Origin: Cylindrotheca closterium | Lineage: Eukaryota; Bacillariophyta; Bacillariophyceae; Bacillariales; Bacillariaceae | DNA: 64,000 nt | Assembly (NCBI GenBank): GCA_933822405.4 | Contig: CAKOGP040001446.1 | Location: forward strand, 168,120 to 232,119 | Direction: 5' to 3' | Shown: piece by piece, positions 50,994 through 63,297 of the stretch | How the letters are laid out: every line of letters begins with the position of its first letter | Position numbering within the stretch: the stretch's first letter is position 1 | Notes under the pieces: model-generated | Database searches by the model: none | Seen by the model: only the letters and a program-made list of their open reading frames with translations | What the model was told of the DNA's origin: nothing | Position numbers and translations under genes: made by a program

Positions 50994-53900
50994 CTAGCTT
51001 TGCATTTCGGCAGCTTGTTCGTCATCGTCGTCTAGTACTACTTCTTCTCCTTCTGTTGCAACAGTAGCAACATTGCTGGAAAGATTTTGGCCACTCTTCT
51101 TGTTGTCATCGTCACCACCCGCATAGAGTTTGGATATTTGCTCAAATATCTTTTTTCCCAACACCTTTCGCTCTGCTCGATGCAGCTTGGCAAACAGTTG
51201 CAAGTTGGATCGTAATTGTGCGGTTTGGACCTTGCGTTCTTCTTCGCCATCCTCGGAACGCCCCAGCGATTTCAAAATCATTTGGGAGACTTGCTTGGCC
51301 ATTTTGTAACGTGCTGGTTTGGTCCTTCCATTGGTCATGATCAACAATTGACTCAAGATGGTTCGCTGGGTCTTACTACTAGGGACTTTGTGCAACACCA
51401 AGCAGAATTCGTCCCACTCGACATCAAATGAAGAGACTGAAGTGAAGAGTGAATTGTGTTAGAATCGCAAAAGGAAAACAACAATGGCAATGGCAGCCCA
51501 ACTATGCTTTTGCTTACCATGGCTCAAGGTTTGGATCGTATGGTCCGCGCTATCTTCCAGGCTTCGTCGTCGTTTGGGGCGATTCCTTCGTTCTGGACTC
51601 ACATTGGATGCTACTACAGTACATTCATCGTTGTCAACATAGTACAAGGATTCCAAAGAAGAGACGGTACGTTTGTGCATTACAAATGGTTGCGACAACG
51701 ATGATGGATCCCCTATAGTAGCAGTCTTTCTCCCTTCTGGATCGTCGTATCCGTCTTCGTCATCCAAATCGGAGGAACCAGTGGTGCGGAATTCCGCAAG
51801 GGTCACAGAATTGGGATCCACCTGTGGTGATGTTCGGAACTGACCAAAGGAAATCATGTCAAAGGGATTTTCAGCAGTAGATCGCTGTTGTTTTGTGCTA
51901 TTATCGTCTTCTTGTGTTTCTCCACTGCTCAAGTCAACCAAAAGATCCTGTCCTGAAATGAAAATGTCATCTTCGTCATCGTTGTCTAGTGACTCTTCAC
52001 CTTCGTCGGTGTCATCCTCACTGTTGTTGTCAAAGGAATCAAGGTCTTCGCTATTCTCCTCTTGAATAAAACCAGGCTCAAATTCGTGCTCGTTGTTTTC
52101 TTCCCCAACCCCCTTTGTGTTGCGGTCCATTTCCTCCTGACTAGCGGCAAACGAAACAGGATCGACACTATTCTCGTCTTGGATGGAACGTGGCGCCAAG
52201 TCTTCTTTGTTCTCGTGGTCCTCCTCCTTCGTGTTGTCCATGTCATCCTCATCGTTGTTGTCACCACCGAAGGAATCAATCCTTTCGTGGATCAAACGAG
52301 GCTTCGATTGGTCTTTATTTTCTTCGTCGTCCTCCTTTGTACCGCCCGTGTCCTCATTGCCAGCAAACGAAAGAAGATCTTCACTGATATCTTCGGAATC
52401 AAAGGATGGCTTCAATAATAACAGCTCTCTTTTGCTATCGGACACGTGAAAGGAATCGTCGCATTCATCGTGAGGTAGAGGGGCCGATAGAAGGGTCGTG
52501 GGAGGCGATGATACTGCAGAACTAGATTTGTATTCAAGCATACTCTCCTCCTCGCTCATCGATGTGGTGGGTATAGTGTCAACGTCGTCGGCATCCAAAC
52601 CCTCGGAAGAGTCTTCCGAAGGGCTTTTAACAATAAAGTCCGTGGATTCTTCTTCCACCGCGGTGTTTGGTTCAGCTGCTGCTGGCTCAATATTGTTGTC
52701 GTCGTACACGTCAGGCAGATTCTGAGGACCCACACTTTCATCATTTGCAACGGACTCCGGTGCTACACTTTCATCGTTCGAGGCAGCATCAGGTCCGGAC
52801 TCCCCCTTCACCACCAGTTCCTCCACAGCACGATTGTTACTTGGAAGAGTCTGGTCCTCACCCGGGGCATGGTCCAGGGTAGCTGCTAGCGCAATAGCTT
52901 TGTCGTTCATACTCTCCAGACTCGGACTTTGGGTATTCGTATCAGCGTCAGTTGTGGGGGCGTCGGTCTCGCAGACTTCTGGTTCTTCAGAAGGGACTGG
53001 GCTATCCATCTCAACAACTTTGTCGCTTACATGCTCTAGACTCGAAGTTGCGTTGTTCATATCAGCGTTGGTGGAATTGGTGTCAGCATCACAGACTTCT
53101 GGTTCCTGGGGACGAGGAGGGCTATCAATGGAAACAGTTGCTTTAATGGGACTTTTTTCTTCACTAGTCGCGGCTGCGACATCAGCCTCATCAGGATCCT
53201 GTTCGGAACTCGACTGCTTATCATCCGTGCCATGATTGAGTGACGACTCCTTTGCCAACACATCTTCTTCTTCTTCTTCTTTCGAGGCGGCATCAGTCTC
53301 AAACGCGTCTGCCAAAATCGATTCGGAGTTCTGAAAGTTCTCGTCTTGTTCTGGTTCTTTGTCTATTGTTGTTTCTTGAATAGTAGCTGCATCCACGACT
53401 GTGTAGTTATTTTCTTCAGTATCAACACTCTCTTCCTTTTCTTCTCCGTCAGTCGAGCTCTGACGGCTCTCCTCTTGTTCTAGTTCTTTGTCCATTGATG
53501 TTTCTTGAATAATAGCTGCATCCACGACTGTGCAGTTATTTTCTTCAGTATCAACACTCTCTTCCTTTTCTTCTCCGTCAGTCGAGTTCTGCAAGTTCTC
53601 GTCTTGTTCCGGTTCGTCGTCCATTGATGTTTCTTGAATAGTAGCTGCATCCACGACTGTGCAGTTATTCTCTTCAGTATCAACACCCTCTTCCTTTTCC
53701 TCTCCGTCAATCGAGCTGTGACTAGCTGATTCAACTATATTAATATTGTGTTGATCCAAGTCTTGGAAAATCTTAGATGCTTTCGTCGATTCTGTCGTCT
53801 TGTCAGAAGGCAAGACATAGGGTTTTTGTTGATACTGCGGTTGCTGCTCCTGTTGAATGATTTGATGGACTGCAACTGCCAGCCCAATGGGTGCACCCAG

Positions 53901-54083
53901 GGACTTCCACTGAAAGGAATCCAGTGCGGACAATTGCCAGTCGGTCACGACGTATTCTTGTTTCATCAGTTGTATCACATGTTCGACGTTCGGAATGCCC
54001 AATCGCGATGCCACCTCACGAACCGAGCGTTCTGCAGAAGAAGGCTCTGGAGGAGCTATTGGAGCTATTGTCAGTGTGGCCAT
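50994..54083 (-). CDS. Large acidic repeat protein with conserved C-terminus, two exons
   Basis: A 1002-residue protein from exons 54083-51518 and 51436-50994; the 81-bp intron begins GTAAGC and ends CTTCAG. Splicing turns a dead-end tail into HVSSFDVEWDEFCLVLHKV and joins the two parts in frame. The N-terminal 80 residues look folded (REVASRLGIPNVEHVIQLMK). Residues about 120-700 are extremely rich in Asp, Glu and Ser, including three 43-residue repeats. The C-terminal 130 residues are basic and helical (TKPARYKMAKQVSQMILKSL, LFAKLHRAERKVLGKKI). No family recognised. The long disordered acidic centre suggests scaffold or chromatin-type function, which is speculation. Confidence 0.75.
51437..51517 (-). 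other. Intron of acidic repeat protein gene
   Basis: 81-bp GT-AG intron (GTAAGC...CTTCAG). Without it the first reading frame ends soon after SHGKQKHSW. Confidence 0.85.
53331..53717 (-). repeat. Three 129-bp in-frame tandem repeats
   Basis: Units 53717-53589, 53588-53460 and 53459-53331, each 129 bp and encoding 43 residues of the form STDGEEKEESVDTEENN... The copies differ at a few codons, for example ENNC versus ENNY, so the expansion is not brand new. Confidence 0.92.
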
Positions 54084-54632
54084 GGCGCCACAAACCGGAG
54101 GATATAATGATGAAGGTAGAAACGGGGCTTTGGTGTGAATGTCTGCAATCGAAATCCAAAATAGAAACCACGTGCAAGACGGACGTCATGTCCAAAACCT
54201 GTTTTTGGTATTTAACGGGCGTACAAATTTGCCTCCTACAACTGATTCCCGAATACGATACACATGGATAATCCGGCGTCATTTTATTAGCATGTGGGAG
54301 ATCCTGGTGTTAGTAGAGCTAGCTTTGCTTGCTGGATTGGAGAAAAATAACGTGCGAAGATGAATATGTATCATGCCCGTCGCTAATACTAGATCCAAAA
54401 AACCAAAAGATATCAATAATCGACCGATGAATGAATCAATCAATCAAGTGGTCCGTTTCGCTGCATCCAACAGCAGCAGCATCGCGATGGCAAATGGTGC
54501 GCTTCGTTTCATTTGTCCACCTTCTTGGGTCCACGTTCTCCTTTTTCTGTATTTCAAGGATTACAAGTAAGCCCGGTTGTTGTCGGTCAGTCATACGTTG
54601 TGCACCAATAGTAGGCGTATCTATCAGCACAT
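54084..54632. other. Intergenic spacer
   Basis: About 550 bp between two minus-strand genes; it contains the promoter of the acidic repeat protein. GAATGAATCAATCAATCAA lies near 54428-54446. No gene seen. Confidence 0.45.
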
Positions 54633-55670
54633 TCACTCATTTTTCTGTTCTGTTCCACTATCATCATTTTCGTCACGATCGTCCGTTTGTAAGGTTCCGG
54701 ACCCAAAGACACTCGAATTGAAGATTAATCGGGTCGAGATGACCATTAGCAACAGCATGAAATGACCCACAAGTGGCACCCACCACTCCATCTGGCAGCT
54801 TCCTGTGTCATAGTTGCAAAAGATGCCTGCCAATATGGCGCAAGGCAAATAGGCAAGAAGTACCCCCATCAAGACGTCCAGCATGTGATGTGCCATCCAA
54901 TACATGCGTCCAAAACAAGATAGCAGAACAAATATCATGCCTAGTAGTCGGACGCCTGGATTGGATGGGTGGTGCAAGAATATCAAAGCGTACATGGAAG
55001 ACATGGCACCGGCAGTATCCCCTGATGGAAAGGAAGCATAAGCGTCCAGTGCAAACATTCTTGGCAGTGTGTTGATGTGTTTTTCTTGCACTGCCTTTTG
55101 GAGCAGCTGTATTCGTTCGTCGCCAGCATTCGAATGATTATTGTGTAATATCCAGGATGCCGGACGTTGCCTTGCCACCAATGGTTTCAGACAAGCAGTG
55201 GGAATCACGCCAATGGACCATGCGCAAACTTGAAAGTAACCCATGTTTCGAGACATTGTAGGAAGAGGAGAGATTGCCAAAACTATCACCCCAATAATAG
55301 GTGCCAAAGCTCCTGTCAAAGGTCCATAAAAGAGGATTCGGGCTCGTTTGCTAGTCGCCGATTTGATCGGTGATATCAACAGAATCCATAGCGTAAGATT
55401 CATTAACACCAAGCCTCCCACTAGCATATACCAAGGATACCACTCCTCTGATGAAATTCCACCATTCACGAAAATGGCAACCAGCGATGGTAACGTCAGC
55501 GATGCAAAACAACAGGAACCAAACCAGTTTCCTGGAAGTGAAAGGAGAAATTCCAAAAGGTAAAAGGGAAGCCGCGCTATAAAGATGGGTTCGGAAAGTT
55601 CCTTATCCACTTCATCCAGCCGTTCCCAATACATTCTTCTATCTGGCTGGTTGTAATGGTTGGCTTTCAT
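54633..55670 (-). CDS. PAP2-superfamily membrane phosphatase
   Basis: A 345-residue multi-spanning membrane protein of the PAP2 family, which dephosphorylates lipid phosphates such as phosphatidate, or polyisoprenyl diphosphates. The three catalytic motifs are visible: KPLVARQRP (Lys162, Arg169, Pro170), SFPSGD at 213-218 (Asp where most members have His), and R255 followed by H261/H262 and D265 (MYWMAHHMLDVLMG). About seven hydrophobic segments surround them. The Asp replacing the PSGH histidine is notable, since that histidine is normally the acid catalyst, so activity may be altered. Start ATG 55670; divergent from the OSCA-like gene. Confidence 0.82.
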   Translation of the reverse strand: MKANHYNQPDRRMYWERLDEVDKELSEPIFIARLPFYLLEFLLSLPGNWFGSCCFASLTLPSLVAIFVNGGISSEEWYPWYMLVGGLVLMNLTLWILLISPIKSATSKRARILFYGPLTGALAPIIGVIVLAISPLPTMSRNMGYFQVCAWSIGVIPTACLKPLVARQRPASWILHNNHSNAGDERIQLLQKAVQEKHINTLPRMFALDAYASFPSGDTAGAMSSMYALIFLHHPSNPGVRLLGMIFVLLSCFGRMYWMAHHMLDVLMGVLLAYLPCAILAGIFCNYDTGSCQMEWWVPLVGHFMLLLMVISTRLIFNSSVFGSGTLQTDDRDENDDSGTEQKNE

Positions 55671-56197
55671 TTTTCAAACTGAGGAATGTGAGTGAGTGGT
55701 GATGATGAGATGGGCGTGTGAAATATTTGATGATGGTGCATTTTCTGAAAGAAATGTATGTTCCCCAAAATATTACCCCTTTTACGAACCTTGCTCGACT
55801 GACGAATGAATATCTCTTGGGCTAGTACTTTTAGATACGTGGATCTACTGTCTTTAAGTACAGTGTTCCATTCAACTAGGCTTTTTAGCTCGAAAATACA
55901 CCCGCAAATGTCCGAATACGAAAAAGTCCTTCCCAGAGGTGGTACTGCATGTACACCGTTGCAACAGCTGAATTCCGACAATCGACAACAGGCTCCCATT
56001 TTGGCATTGCATACAGTAGAAACCTTTCCTATTCACAAACGAGACTCGACAATTCTTGGATATACAATAATACTTCACATGTGGAGAGCTGCCCATTCAT
56101 CAACACTTCCCAAAGCCTGCTGATAGATTCATTGGTCGTTCCTTGGAATAACTGTGGTATCTTCTTCGTCTTCGTCTTTTGGGGAAATAATACAGCA
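55671..56197. other. Divergent promoter region
   Basis: About 525 bp between the PAP2 gene (minus) and the OSCA-like gene (plus), which must contain both promoters. The frame of the latter is open back to an ATG at 55949, but residues encoded there (YTVATAEFRQSTTG...) do not look like a channel N-terminus. Confidence 0.5.
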
Positions 56198-59100
56198 ATG
56201 GCAACCTTGGCGGCCATTGGCATTACGGCAGGAGGTGGTTTGGGGATTCTTACCATTACATTGGGATGTTTTACTGCAGCCGTGATCAATCGAAATATAT
56301 TTGTGGCGGGTCGCTGTGTGGCGCGTCCCAAGGATGTCATTTACAATCCAAACCCAAAGCATCCATCGCAAGATCGGGGGTACACTCCACTGGGATGGAT
56401 GATCTGGGCCATGTCATTGTCATATGATACGTTATTAAATGGGGTACCGGGGACGGGGACAAGAGATGGAGGGTTGAAGGGGCATCTTTTGAAAGTTAAT
56501 TTGGATTACATTGTCATTTTACGGTATCATCATTTGGGGATGAAGGTCTGTGCGTTGGCATCCGTTCTGTATTTGGCCGTGATCATGCCATTGTATTCGA
56601 CGGCTAGGTGTTCCAGTCTGAGGGGAGATTTGGACACACCCGAGTGCATAAATACCACCTTGACGGATTACCAGCAATTGACTCTGGCCAATATTCCGGA
56701 GCTCGACCCGTATGAAGACGAAGATAGTATATTGATGGCATTAGTCAATGTTGCCAAACGAACAAACATGGGAAGACTTTATACAGCTGTGGCGTGTACG
56801 TGGATCATTACATGGTATACGATGAAATTGCTTCACCTGGAATGGTTGGACATTCTGGCTATGAGAAGAGTCTACTACCTCGAAGCGGATCATTGGAAAG
56901 ATCGAAGGGAAGAACTAGACAATATTGCAGAGGAGCAGAATCGAAAAGATGCCTCTCGGATTGAAAAGCGGTCGATATGGGTGCCACATCCAGAATTGCG
57001 CGATACAGTTCCAAATATTGAGCTCTACAGCATCCTTGTAGGAGGGCTTCCATCTCTGCCAACGGATGCTGTGCAGGACGTAGAGGCAGTCTTTTCCAAA
57101 AAGCAAAGTATGGATTGGCAATTGTCTGTGACTACAGCTTTCTTTGACCACTGTGTCCCAAATCAGCCCGGATTCAGTTCGAGTGTGGCAGCAGTTACCA
57201 TTTTACCAGCCGCAACACAAATCACAGATGCCTGGCAACAATGGTACAAGGCGGCTGCCAAAGTTCGAAAGTTACGGTACATTCGGGAGCGGATAAGATA
57301 TGTCAAGGGGAAGGAAGGGAGTGACACGGAGGGGTCTGGGAGTGATGTCGACTTGGGGGTCGACCAAGAGACGGGACATCCAATATTGCGACGACGAACC
57401 TCGTTGCACCATGACGATATTCTCGGTTCGCAAACGGATGTGGAAGTAGAGGACCATCTCTTCCATGCACTGAACCTTGGACCAGAACAAACAGCCGTAT
57501 ATGGGAGAGAATTCGCACAAGGAGCAGCCAACTTTGCGCCACATGGCTGGTTTGAATGGAGAATCAATAATGCAGGCTTGAAAGAGCTCTTGGTCATGGA
57601 GGAAGCAGCTGCTCGGGCTGTCTCACGAGCCAATGTAGAGCTACAGGAAGCTCGAGATCGAATTGGAGAGAATAGTGAGTCGGAGCACATTTCAGTGGCA
57701 TCTGAAGATATCAACACAAACATTACGATGCAGCAGCAGATATTTACACCATCGTTATCGGAAAATCAAGCACCAACCCTGGTATTGCCCACGTCAATGA
57801 AGTCGAATAAATCGGTTGCGCCATTATTGTCAGAAAGACACAACCCAGCAAGCTCTATGAAATCCGAGAATAGTCAGAAAAGAAGTTTTTCATCCACTCA
57901 CTCGCATCATTCTATTGACCTTGATGGTTCGAACAAATCCAACAAATCCAATGAAACTCATTCCCCTAGGAACTCGGGGAAAGGCGGAAAATCGAAGAAG
58001 TTGTCGAGGGAAAGCATGGCACAACTTCCTACAGCTCTAGGACTGGAAGTAGGGTTATGGGCGGAACGAAATAATTCTGGCCAAGCGCAAACCAGGAAAT
58101 CAAGGGGACGGGGTGGGACATCAAGAATCATGTCGGTGGATCTTGACGGAGCGCGACAAATGGACAGTACGCAGAAAAATTACTACAATGATATGGCAAA
58201 AATGAGAAGTCGGCATTCGACCGGCACACAAAACAGAACATTGGCGAAGAGGACCTCTTTCGATGACGACGATACACTTGCGAATAAAAGTCGGATACAA
58301 AGACCATCGCTGAAAAAAGCTGTTACAACTGGAACTCCAAACGTTGACATGGGGAATATTTCAACGCTACTAAAAAACATTCTGAAGACAGGTGAAGGGA
58401 GGATGGAGAATGGGGCTGAAAGTGTCTCATCGAACGGTAAAAACGGCGGAAGTGGCAGCTCCTCTGAGATTTGGGAAACCCTGGACAAGGAGACGGAAAG
58501 GAAAGAGTCCCTTCGAGCTCGTATAACTAAAAGGAAGCTGGAAGTGGATGCGATGGACACGACGGGACCGACGGCAAGTGATACTGACAAAAATGATTCG
58601 AAAGAAACTACATCAGTTGCACCGACCGCAAACAAAACGGATACGAGTGCGGCAGCTGCACCAGAATCAAAGGGGAATGGAACTGAGAACGAAACCAAAA
58701 CAAATACGCCGTCGTCCATCATGCGGCCACGAGAGCATAATGAAAATACTAATATGTATGCCGATTGGGTGAACGAAGATGTCGAAGATGAAGTTGAGGA
58801 GAATCTTGAGATTGCTTACAATTTCGAACAACGTGCTGGACTTCGCAAACGAGAAAATGCTGTTTCATTTACTGAACACGCCAGTCATACTGAAAAATGG
58901 GGGAAGGTGATGAGGATTGTAGAAGAGACGGCAAAAGATATGAATGGTGGGAACTCAAGGAAACGAGTTATTTCCAACGGTCGTTGGACTTGTCCATCCT
59001 TTCGAAGCATATGTGGGGGAGTGAGCGATAGAGTATCTCAGTGCTTGGACAACTTCAAAATAAAGTCACCAGAACTATTGGATGATTTTGCTAGCGATTC

Positions 59101-61579
59101 TACGTATGCTGTGGTGACGTTCACTTCCAGACAAGCTGCTGTGGCAGCAAGGCACAGTCTAGCAGATTCAAGAGGGGCCGATCGATGGGTAAATCTCAGC
59201 GACTTGCCCACTCCCCCACTGGCTGATGCTCCTGTGTGCAGCACGTCATGTCGAGGCTGTGCGAGGCCAGTCACATTCAGCATCAGTGATACGCAAAAGA
59301 AAATACGCCACTTTGTGTAAGTACCTGACTGGAGAATCAGAGTGACCATTTATTGTGTTGCTCAACTTTGTATTGCAGTGCTCTCTTATGCTTGGCGATC
59401 GTATACTTTTTCTACACAATTCCACTGACGTGAGTAACTTCAGCTGTGGTGTAGAAGCAAAGCAATTGCAAAATCATGGTTCTCACCTTTTCAACTTCCC
59501 AATCTAGTGCCGTCCAAGACATGGTGTCTGAAGAGAGGTTAACCGAGCTGTATCCAGAAATCAATGAAGCGCAAGCATCAAACCCCATAATGGCAAATAT
59601 TTTCCTCGGTTTGATTCCAGCCCTCATTTGGATATTGTTTTTTGCGTAAGTAAAAAGAGTCTCACTAGGGCACAATGTTATGCGACAGACTGTCTCACTC
59701 TTCAATGTTTGGCAACAGCATTTGTCCACCTCTATTCAAGATTATATCCAATTTTGGTAGTAACGCTACAAGCACGGTAAAAGCAGGTACGCTTGGCTGT
59801 GTCATTTGTCGCTCGCGAGTTCGACCTGTGGAAAGTGTTCTAACGAATCTTCGGCACTTCAGAAAATAGTGCGTTGAAGTATTTCTGGTGGTTCATGGTC
59901 CTCTCCGCATTTACTGGGACAGGCTTTCAGAGAGCAGTTGTTGATGGGTTTAGAGATGGAATTCGCATCGGCTCTGAGCTACAGAAGTTGGCTGAGGAAA
60001 CTGCGGAAAATATTCCAATAAAGGTGTCATCAAACTGGCTGAATTGGATCATCGCAAGAATGTTCGTGGTCTTACCCACACAGTACCTATTACAAACCAA
60101 CACGTGCGTCGACTAGGAAAATTGACCTATGTCCATGGTATCATACGCTCACCTTTTATTTTTCAACAAACACAGTTTTCTGTTTACTTGGTTGGGATGG
60201 AACTGCTGCCAAAGAGCTGTAAGGGGAGGAGGTACGTTTCATTACTTAGACTAGGTGTGTTCCAACATCGCAATACTGACGTCTTGCTTTCTCGAAAGGC
60301 GCTGGACCTCCAATTCCGTATAGAATATACGTTGACTCCGGGGTGGTCCTACTGTGTTTGTTCGGACTTGCTCCGGCATCACCGTTGATCGCGCCTGCTG
60401 CATGCCTTTACTTCCTTCTTTGCTTGCCACTGCTCCGCTGGACCATGATTTTCTTGTATAAACCAAAATTTGATGTTGGAGGTGGAAGGTTTCCATTCAT
60501 TTTTGATGTTTGTGTCAGTGGAATGGTGGTTGGCCAGATCTTGCTGTTTACGATGATGCTACTTAAAAAGGCGACTGGACCAGCCCTTGCGGCGATCATA
60601 CCATTTCTTCCCACCATATTCTATCGATATAAGCTTCGAAGGAAGTATCTTAGAGCTTTTGAGGATGCTGCCCTCTTGCAGACTTCGTTGTTGGTATGTT
60701 GATGCATTAATTCTCCATGACGTGCCTCTTGCCACTGCCAATGCTCACTGCTTCTTTTCTGATTTTAAAAGGATGGATGGGACAATCAAGATGATGCGAT
60801 TGACCAGGATCGGGAAGAGTTCCGAAAATTCTTAGTTGATTGTCATAAAGCTGCCGTAAGTTGCTGATGCCTACAGTTCTCGCTTGGATGCCCTTTCCTA
60901 ACCCACACTTTTTCGCCAGTATGTACCGGTGTGTATTGCCAGTGGCGACGCTAGGACGCTTATAACTGCAGAACCTGCAGTAGTCATCCCTATGGAGCGC
61001 GAGATACCAGGTGATGAGACAATTGGCCATGCTTTGTCCGACGATTCGACAGACAATTTGCCATCAACGCTACAGCCGCGGAGAGTCAAGAGTACAACAC
61101 CAACCTTTAAATCGCCGCAGCAGAGAGCGCGAAAGTCAATTGAAGAAGGTGTCGCTTTGCCAAGTCTCCCAAGTCTTCCACTCCACCAACCAGGCGTGAT
61201 GATGCGGCGCCCAAGTTATACTATTCGCACTCCACGAGCAGCTCCCGACAGCCCAGTAGCACATCCTTCTCCGCTAAGTGTGAGGACAACTATGCCTGCT
61301 TCCCCTGGAAATGGAAGGCGAGCTAGTAATGGATCATCAGGAAGTCGAAGAAGAGCCCGTGATGTGTCGCCAGGGCAGGAGCGAAGAGGGAGCAATGGAG
61401 TGAAAGCTTCAGGTTCACCTCGGTCCTCTTCCCCAAGAGGGAATTCCCTGCTTCTTTCCCCCCTCCAACAGTCGCAGAAAAGGCAACCTGGAAAGATGAT
61501 GAGGCGTGCGAGCCGGCGGATGTCAACAAGCAACTCCTCACTACCTGCTACCCCAGAACTACCATTCAGCTTTGACTGA
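56198..61579 (+). CDS. OSCA/CSC1/TMEM63-type ion channel, nine exons
   Basis: A large membrane protein of the calcium-permeable stress-gated channel family (DUF221/OSCA/TMEM63), mechanosensitive cation channels or related scramblases. Exons: 56198-59316, 59379-59429, 59508-59645, 59719-59786, 59863-60103, 60176-60231, 60299-60693, 60772-60855, 60920-61579, giving 1603 residues. All eight introns are GT-AG and 62-78 bp. N-terminal helices surround NPNPKHPSQDRGYTPLGW, then a cytoplasmic region (IELYSILVGGLPSLP). An unusually long Ser/Asn-rich insert lies within exon 1 (about residues 370-1000). The channel core follows in exons 2-8 (IVYFFYTIPLT, FFAICPPLFK, FWWFMVLSAFTGT, GAGPPIPYRIYVD). The tail is basic and serine-rich. 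An ATG at 55949 is an alternative start (1686 residues). Confidence 0.87.
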
Positions 61580-61667
61580 GACCTTGCACTGCCTATCACC
61601 GTTTCGTTGCTAGAAAGTGACAAATGATAGATCACAAATTGTAATATAGACATCCTTTTCTCTAGAA

Positions 61668-63297
61668 TTATGATGATGCTGCTTCGGTTCCCTGGACAAC
61701 ATCAGAAAAGGTTGAACTTCTCACTTGAACGAGATTCAACTTTCCGAAATCGTCAACAAATGTTGCATCGATTACGTCGTCAGCTTGCAAAGATTGAAAT
61801 ATTGACATGCCATTGATAATGAATCCAAAAGGTGCATATTGATTGTCCAACAATTTTCGCTTTCCATTGGGAAGGTCGTCCTCCTGAAGAGCGAAGAACT
61901 CTGAGGAGCCTCCATTCGGATAGTTATCTGGATGATTCATTGCGACCAAACCAGGAACATCAAATGTAAGCAACGGCTTACTGTTCATGGAGGGTATCAG
62001 TGAAACTCCCTGTCCAGCCTCGGGAAATGCTGCAGCTGAAACACCTTGGGTGAAGCTACTCGATCCAAAACTTAAAACATCCAGCGAGGTAAAATCTGGC
62101 CGTAAAAACGAATAGGATAATTTCGCGGCGCCACTTAGACGCTCCAGCCGGATAATCTCTAGCGGAACCCGTCGCAGCTTGCCTGTCAGTGGACTATAGA
62201 AACCTTCATCATAGGATCCCAAGACATTGATGGGCACCGATACAGGTCCCGATGTGGGCCCAAACTTTTTGTTCATCGTTTTGACTGGAAGACCAGTGTA
62301 AAAATTTCGTAAGCAAAGATCAACAAAATTGCCAGCCGTAATGGGAGCCGTGAAGCCATCCGCCACAATGGTAATATTCCCAAGAACTTTATTCTTTCGT
62401 CGTATGCGAAACGTCACCGTAGCACGACCCAATAGACGAGGTAGAAAGGAAAATCTTCCAGTGGAAGGGACACGGTATGGGAATTCCCTAACCAAGAGCT
62501 CACCAAGACGTCCTAATGTAAGCAGTGAAGATTTCTCCCTTTCTGTCACTAGCGTAGAATTCTTCTTCTTCAAAGCAACAAGTACAGAATCCAGATCCCC
62601 CAAAAGCGTTTCAATAAGTCCTTCTCCTCGCTCTCCTTTTGCAATTGCAACTTCCGTGCTGTCTTCGGGATAGAAAACAGGTTGTAGTTGGGCTCGCTTC
62701 ATTTCCGTCGCCTTTATGGCGTCTTCAATCGCCAGCTCTGCCTTTTTGAAGTTATTCATGGCTTCTTTTTCCGAAATGTCGTCCCCTGGACAAGAAAAGA
62801 GAAAAGCATCCCTTAGTCAAATGTAAGTCAACATATCAGTCTCCTGATTGACACCACTTACTTAATTCCCGAAATACCGACAGTTTTTCAATGCTTTGCT
62901 CCAGAGTGCGAAATACTGGGTTTCTTACTGGAAGGGTTTTGAGGAGAGCATATTCGGAGCTCAAGGCAGGGATTGGCGTGTCAACCTGCTCCTTTGGTTC
63001 GGCTAACGATCTGTCGTCAATGACGTACAAACCAGTTTTTCGTCCCAACCATTTCGCGGCACTGGCAGGTTCCGCCTGAGCCACAAGTGGCACCAGGCCA
63101 ATAGCAAGCAAAAACGATCGGCGGCTTTCCGAGGCTTCCTCGCTTCCATTCTCGTCGTCGTTCCGTATTCTTAGTGCCGGTGATTGAAGCCTCCGATCCG
63201 TTCTTGGACATGAATTCCCTTGGAAAGCGACAGTAGCGTGGATAAATAGTAACAGTGCAATCCAATATATTATGTGAAACATTGCCATTTTTATCAT
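61668..63297 (-). CDS. CYP38/TLP40-like cyclophilin, thylakoid lumen, two exons
   Basis: A 517-residue protein from exons 63297-62862 and 62785-61668; the 76-bp intron starts GTAAGT and ends GTCCAG. The C-terminal half is a cyclophilin-type domain (ADGFTAPITAGNFVDLCLR, GLVAMNHPDNYPNGGSSEFF, YAPFGFIINGM) preceded by the helical region seen in CYP38. CYP38 assists photosystem II assembly and usually lacks strong isomerase activity. Targeting is tripartite: a signal peptide, ATVAF with Phe25, then SRRSFLLAIG with twin arginines at 59-60 and an ASA|AKW site near 80, a thylakoid Tat signal. ATG 63297 is the first in frame; ATGs at 63288 and 63282 are alternatives. Confidence 0.9.
62786..62861 (-). 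other. Intron of CYP38-like gene
   Basis: 76-bp GT-AG intron. The spliced junction reads FRELRDDISEKEAMNN, bridging the transit/N-terminal exon to the cyclophilin exon in frame. Confidence 0.87.
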
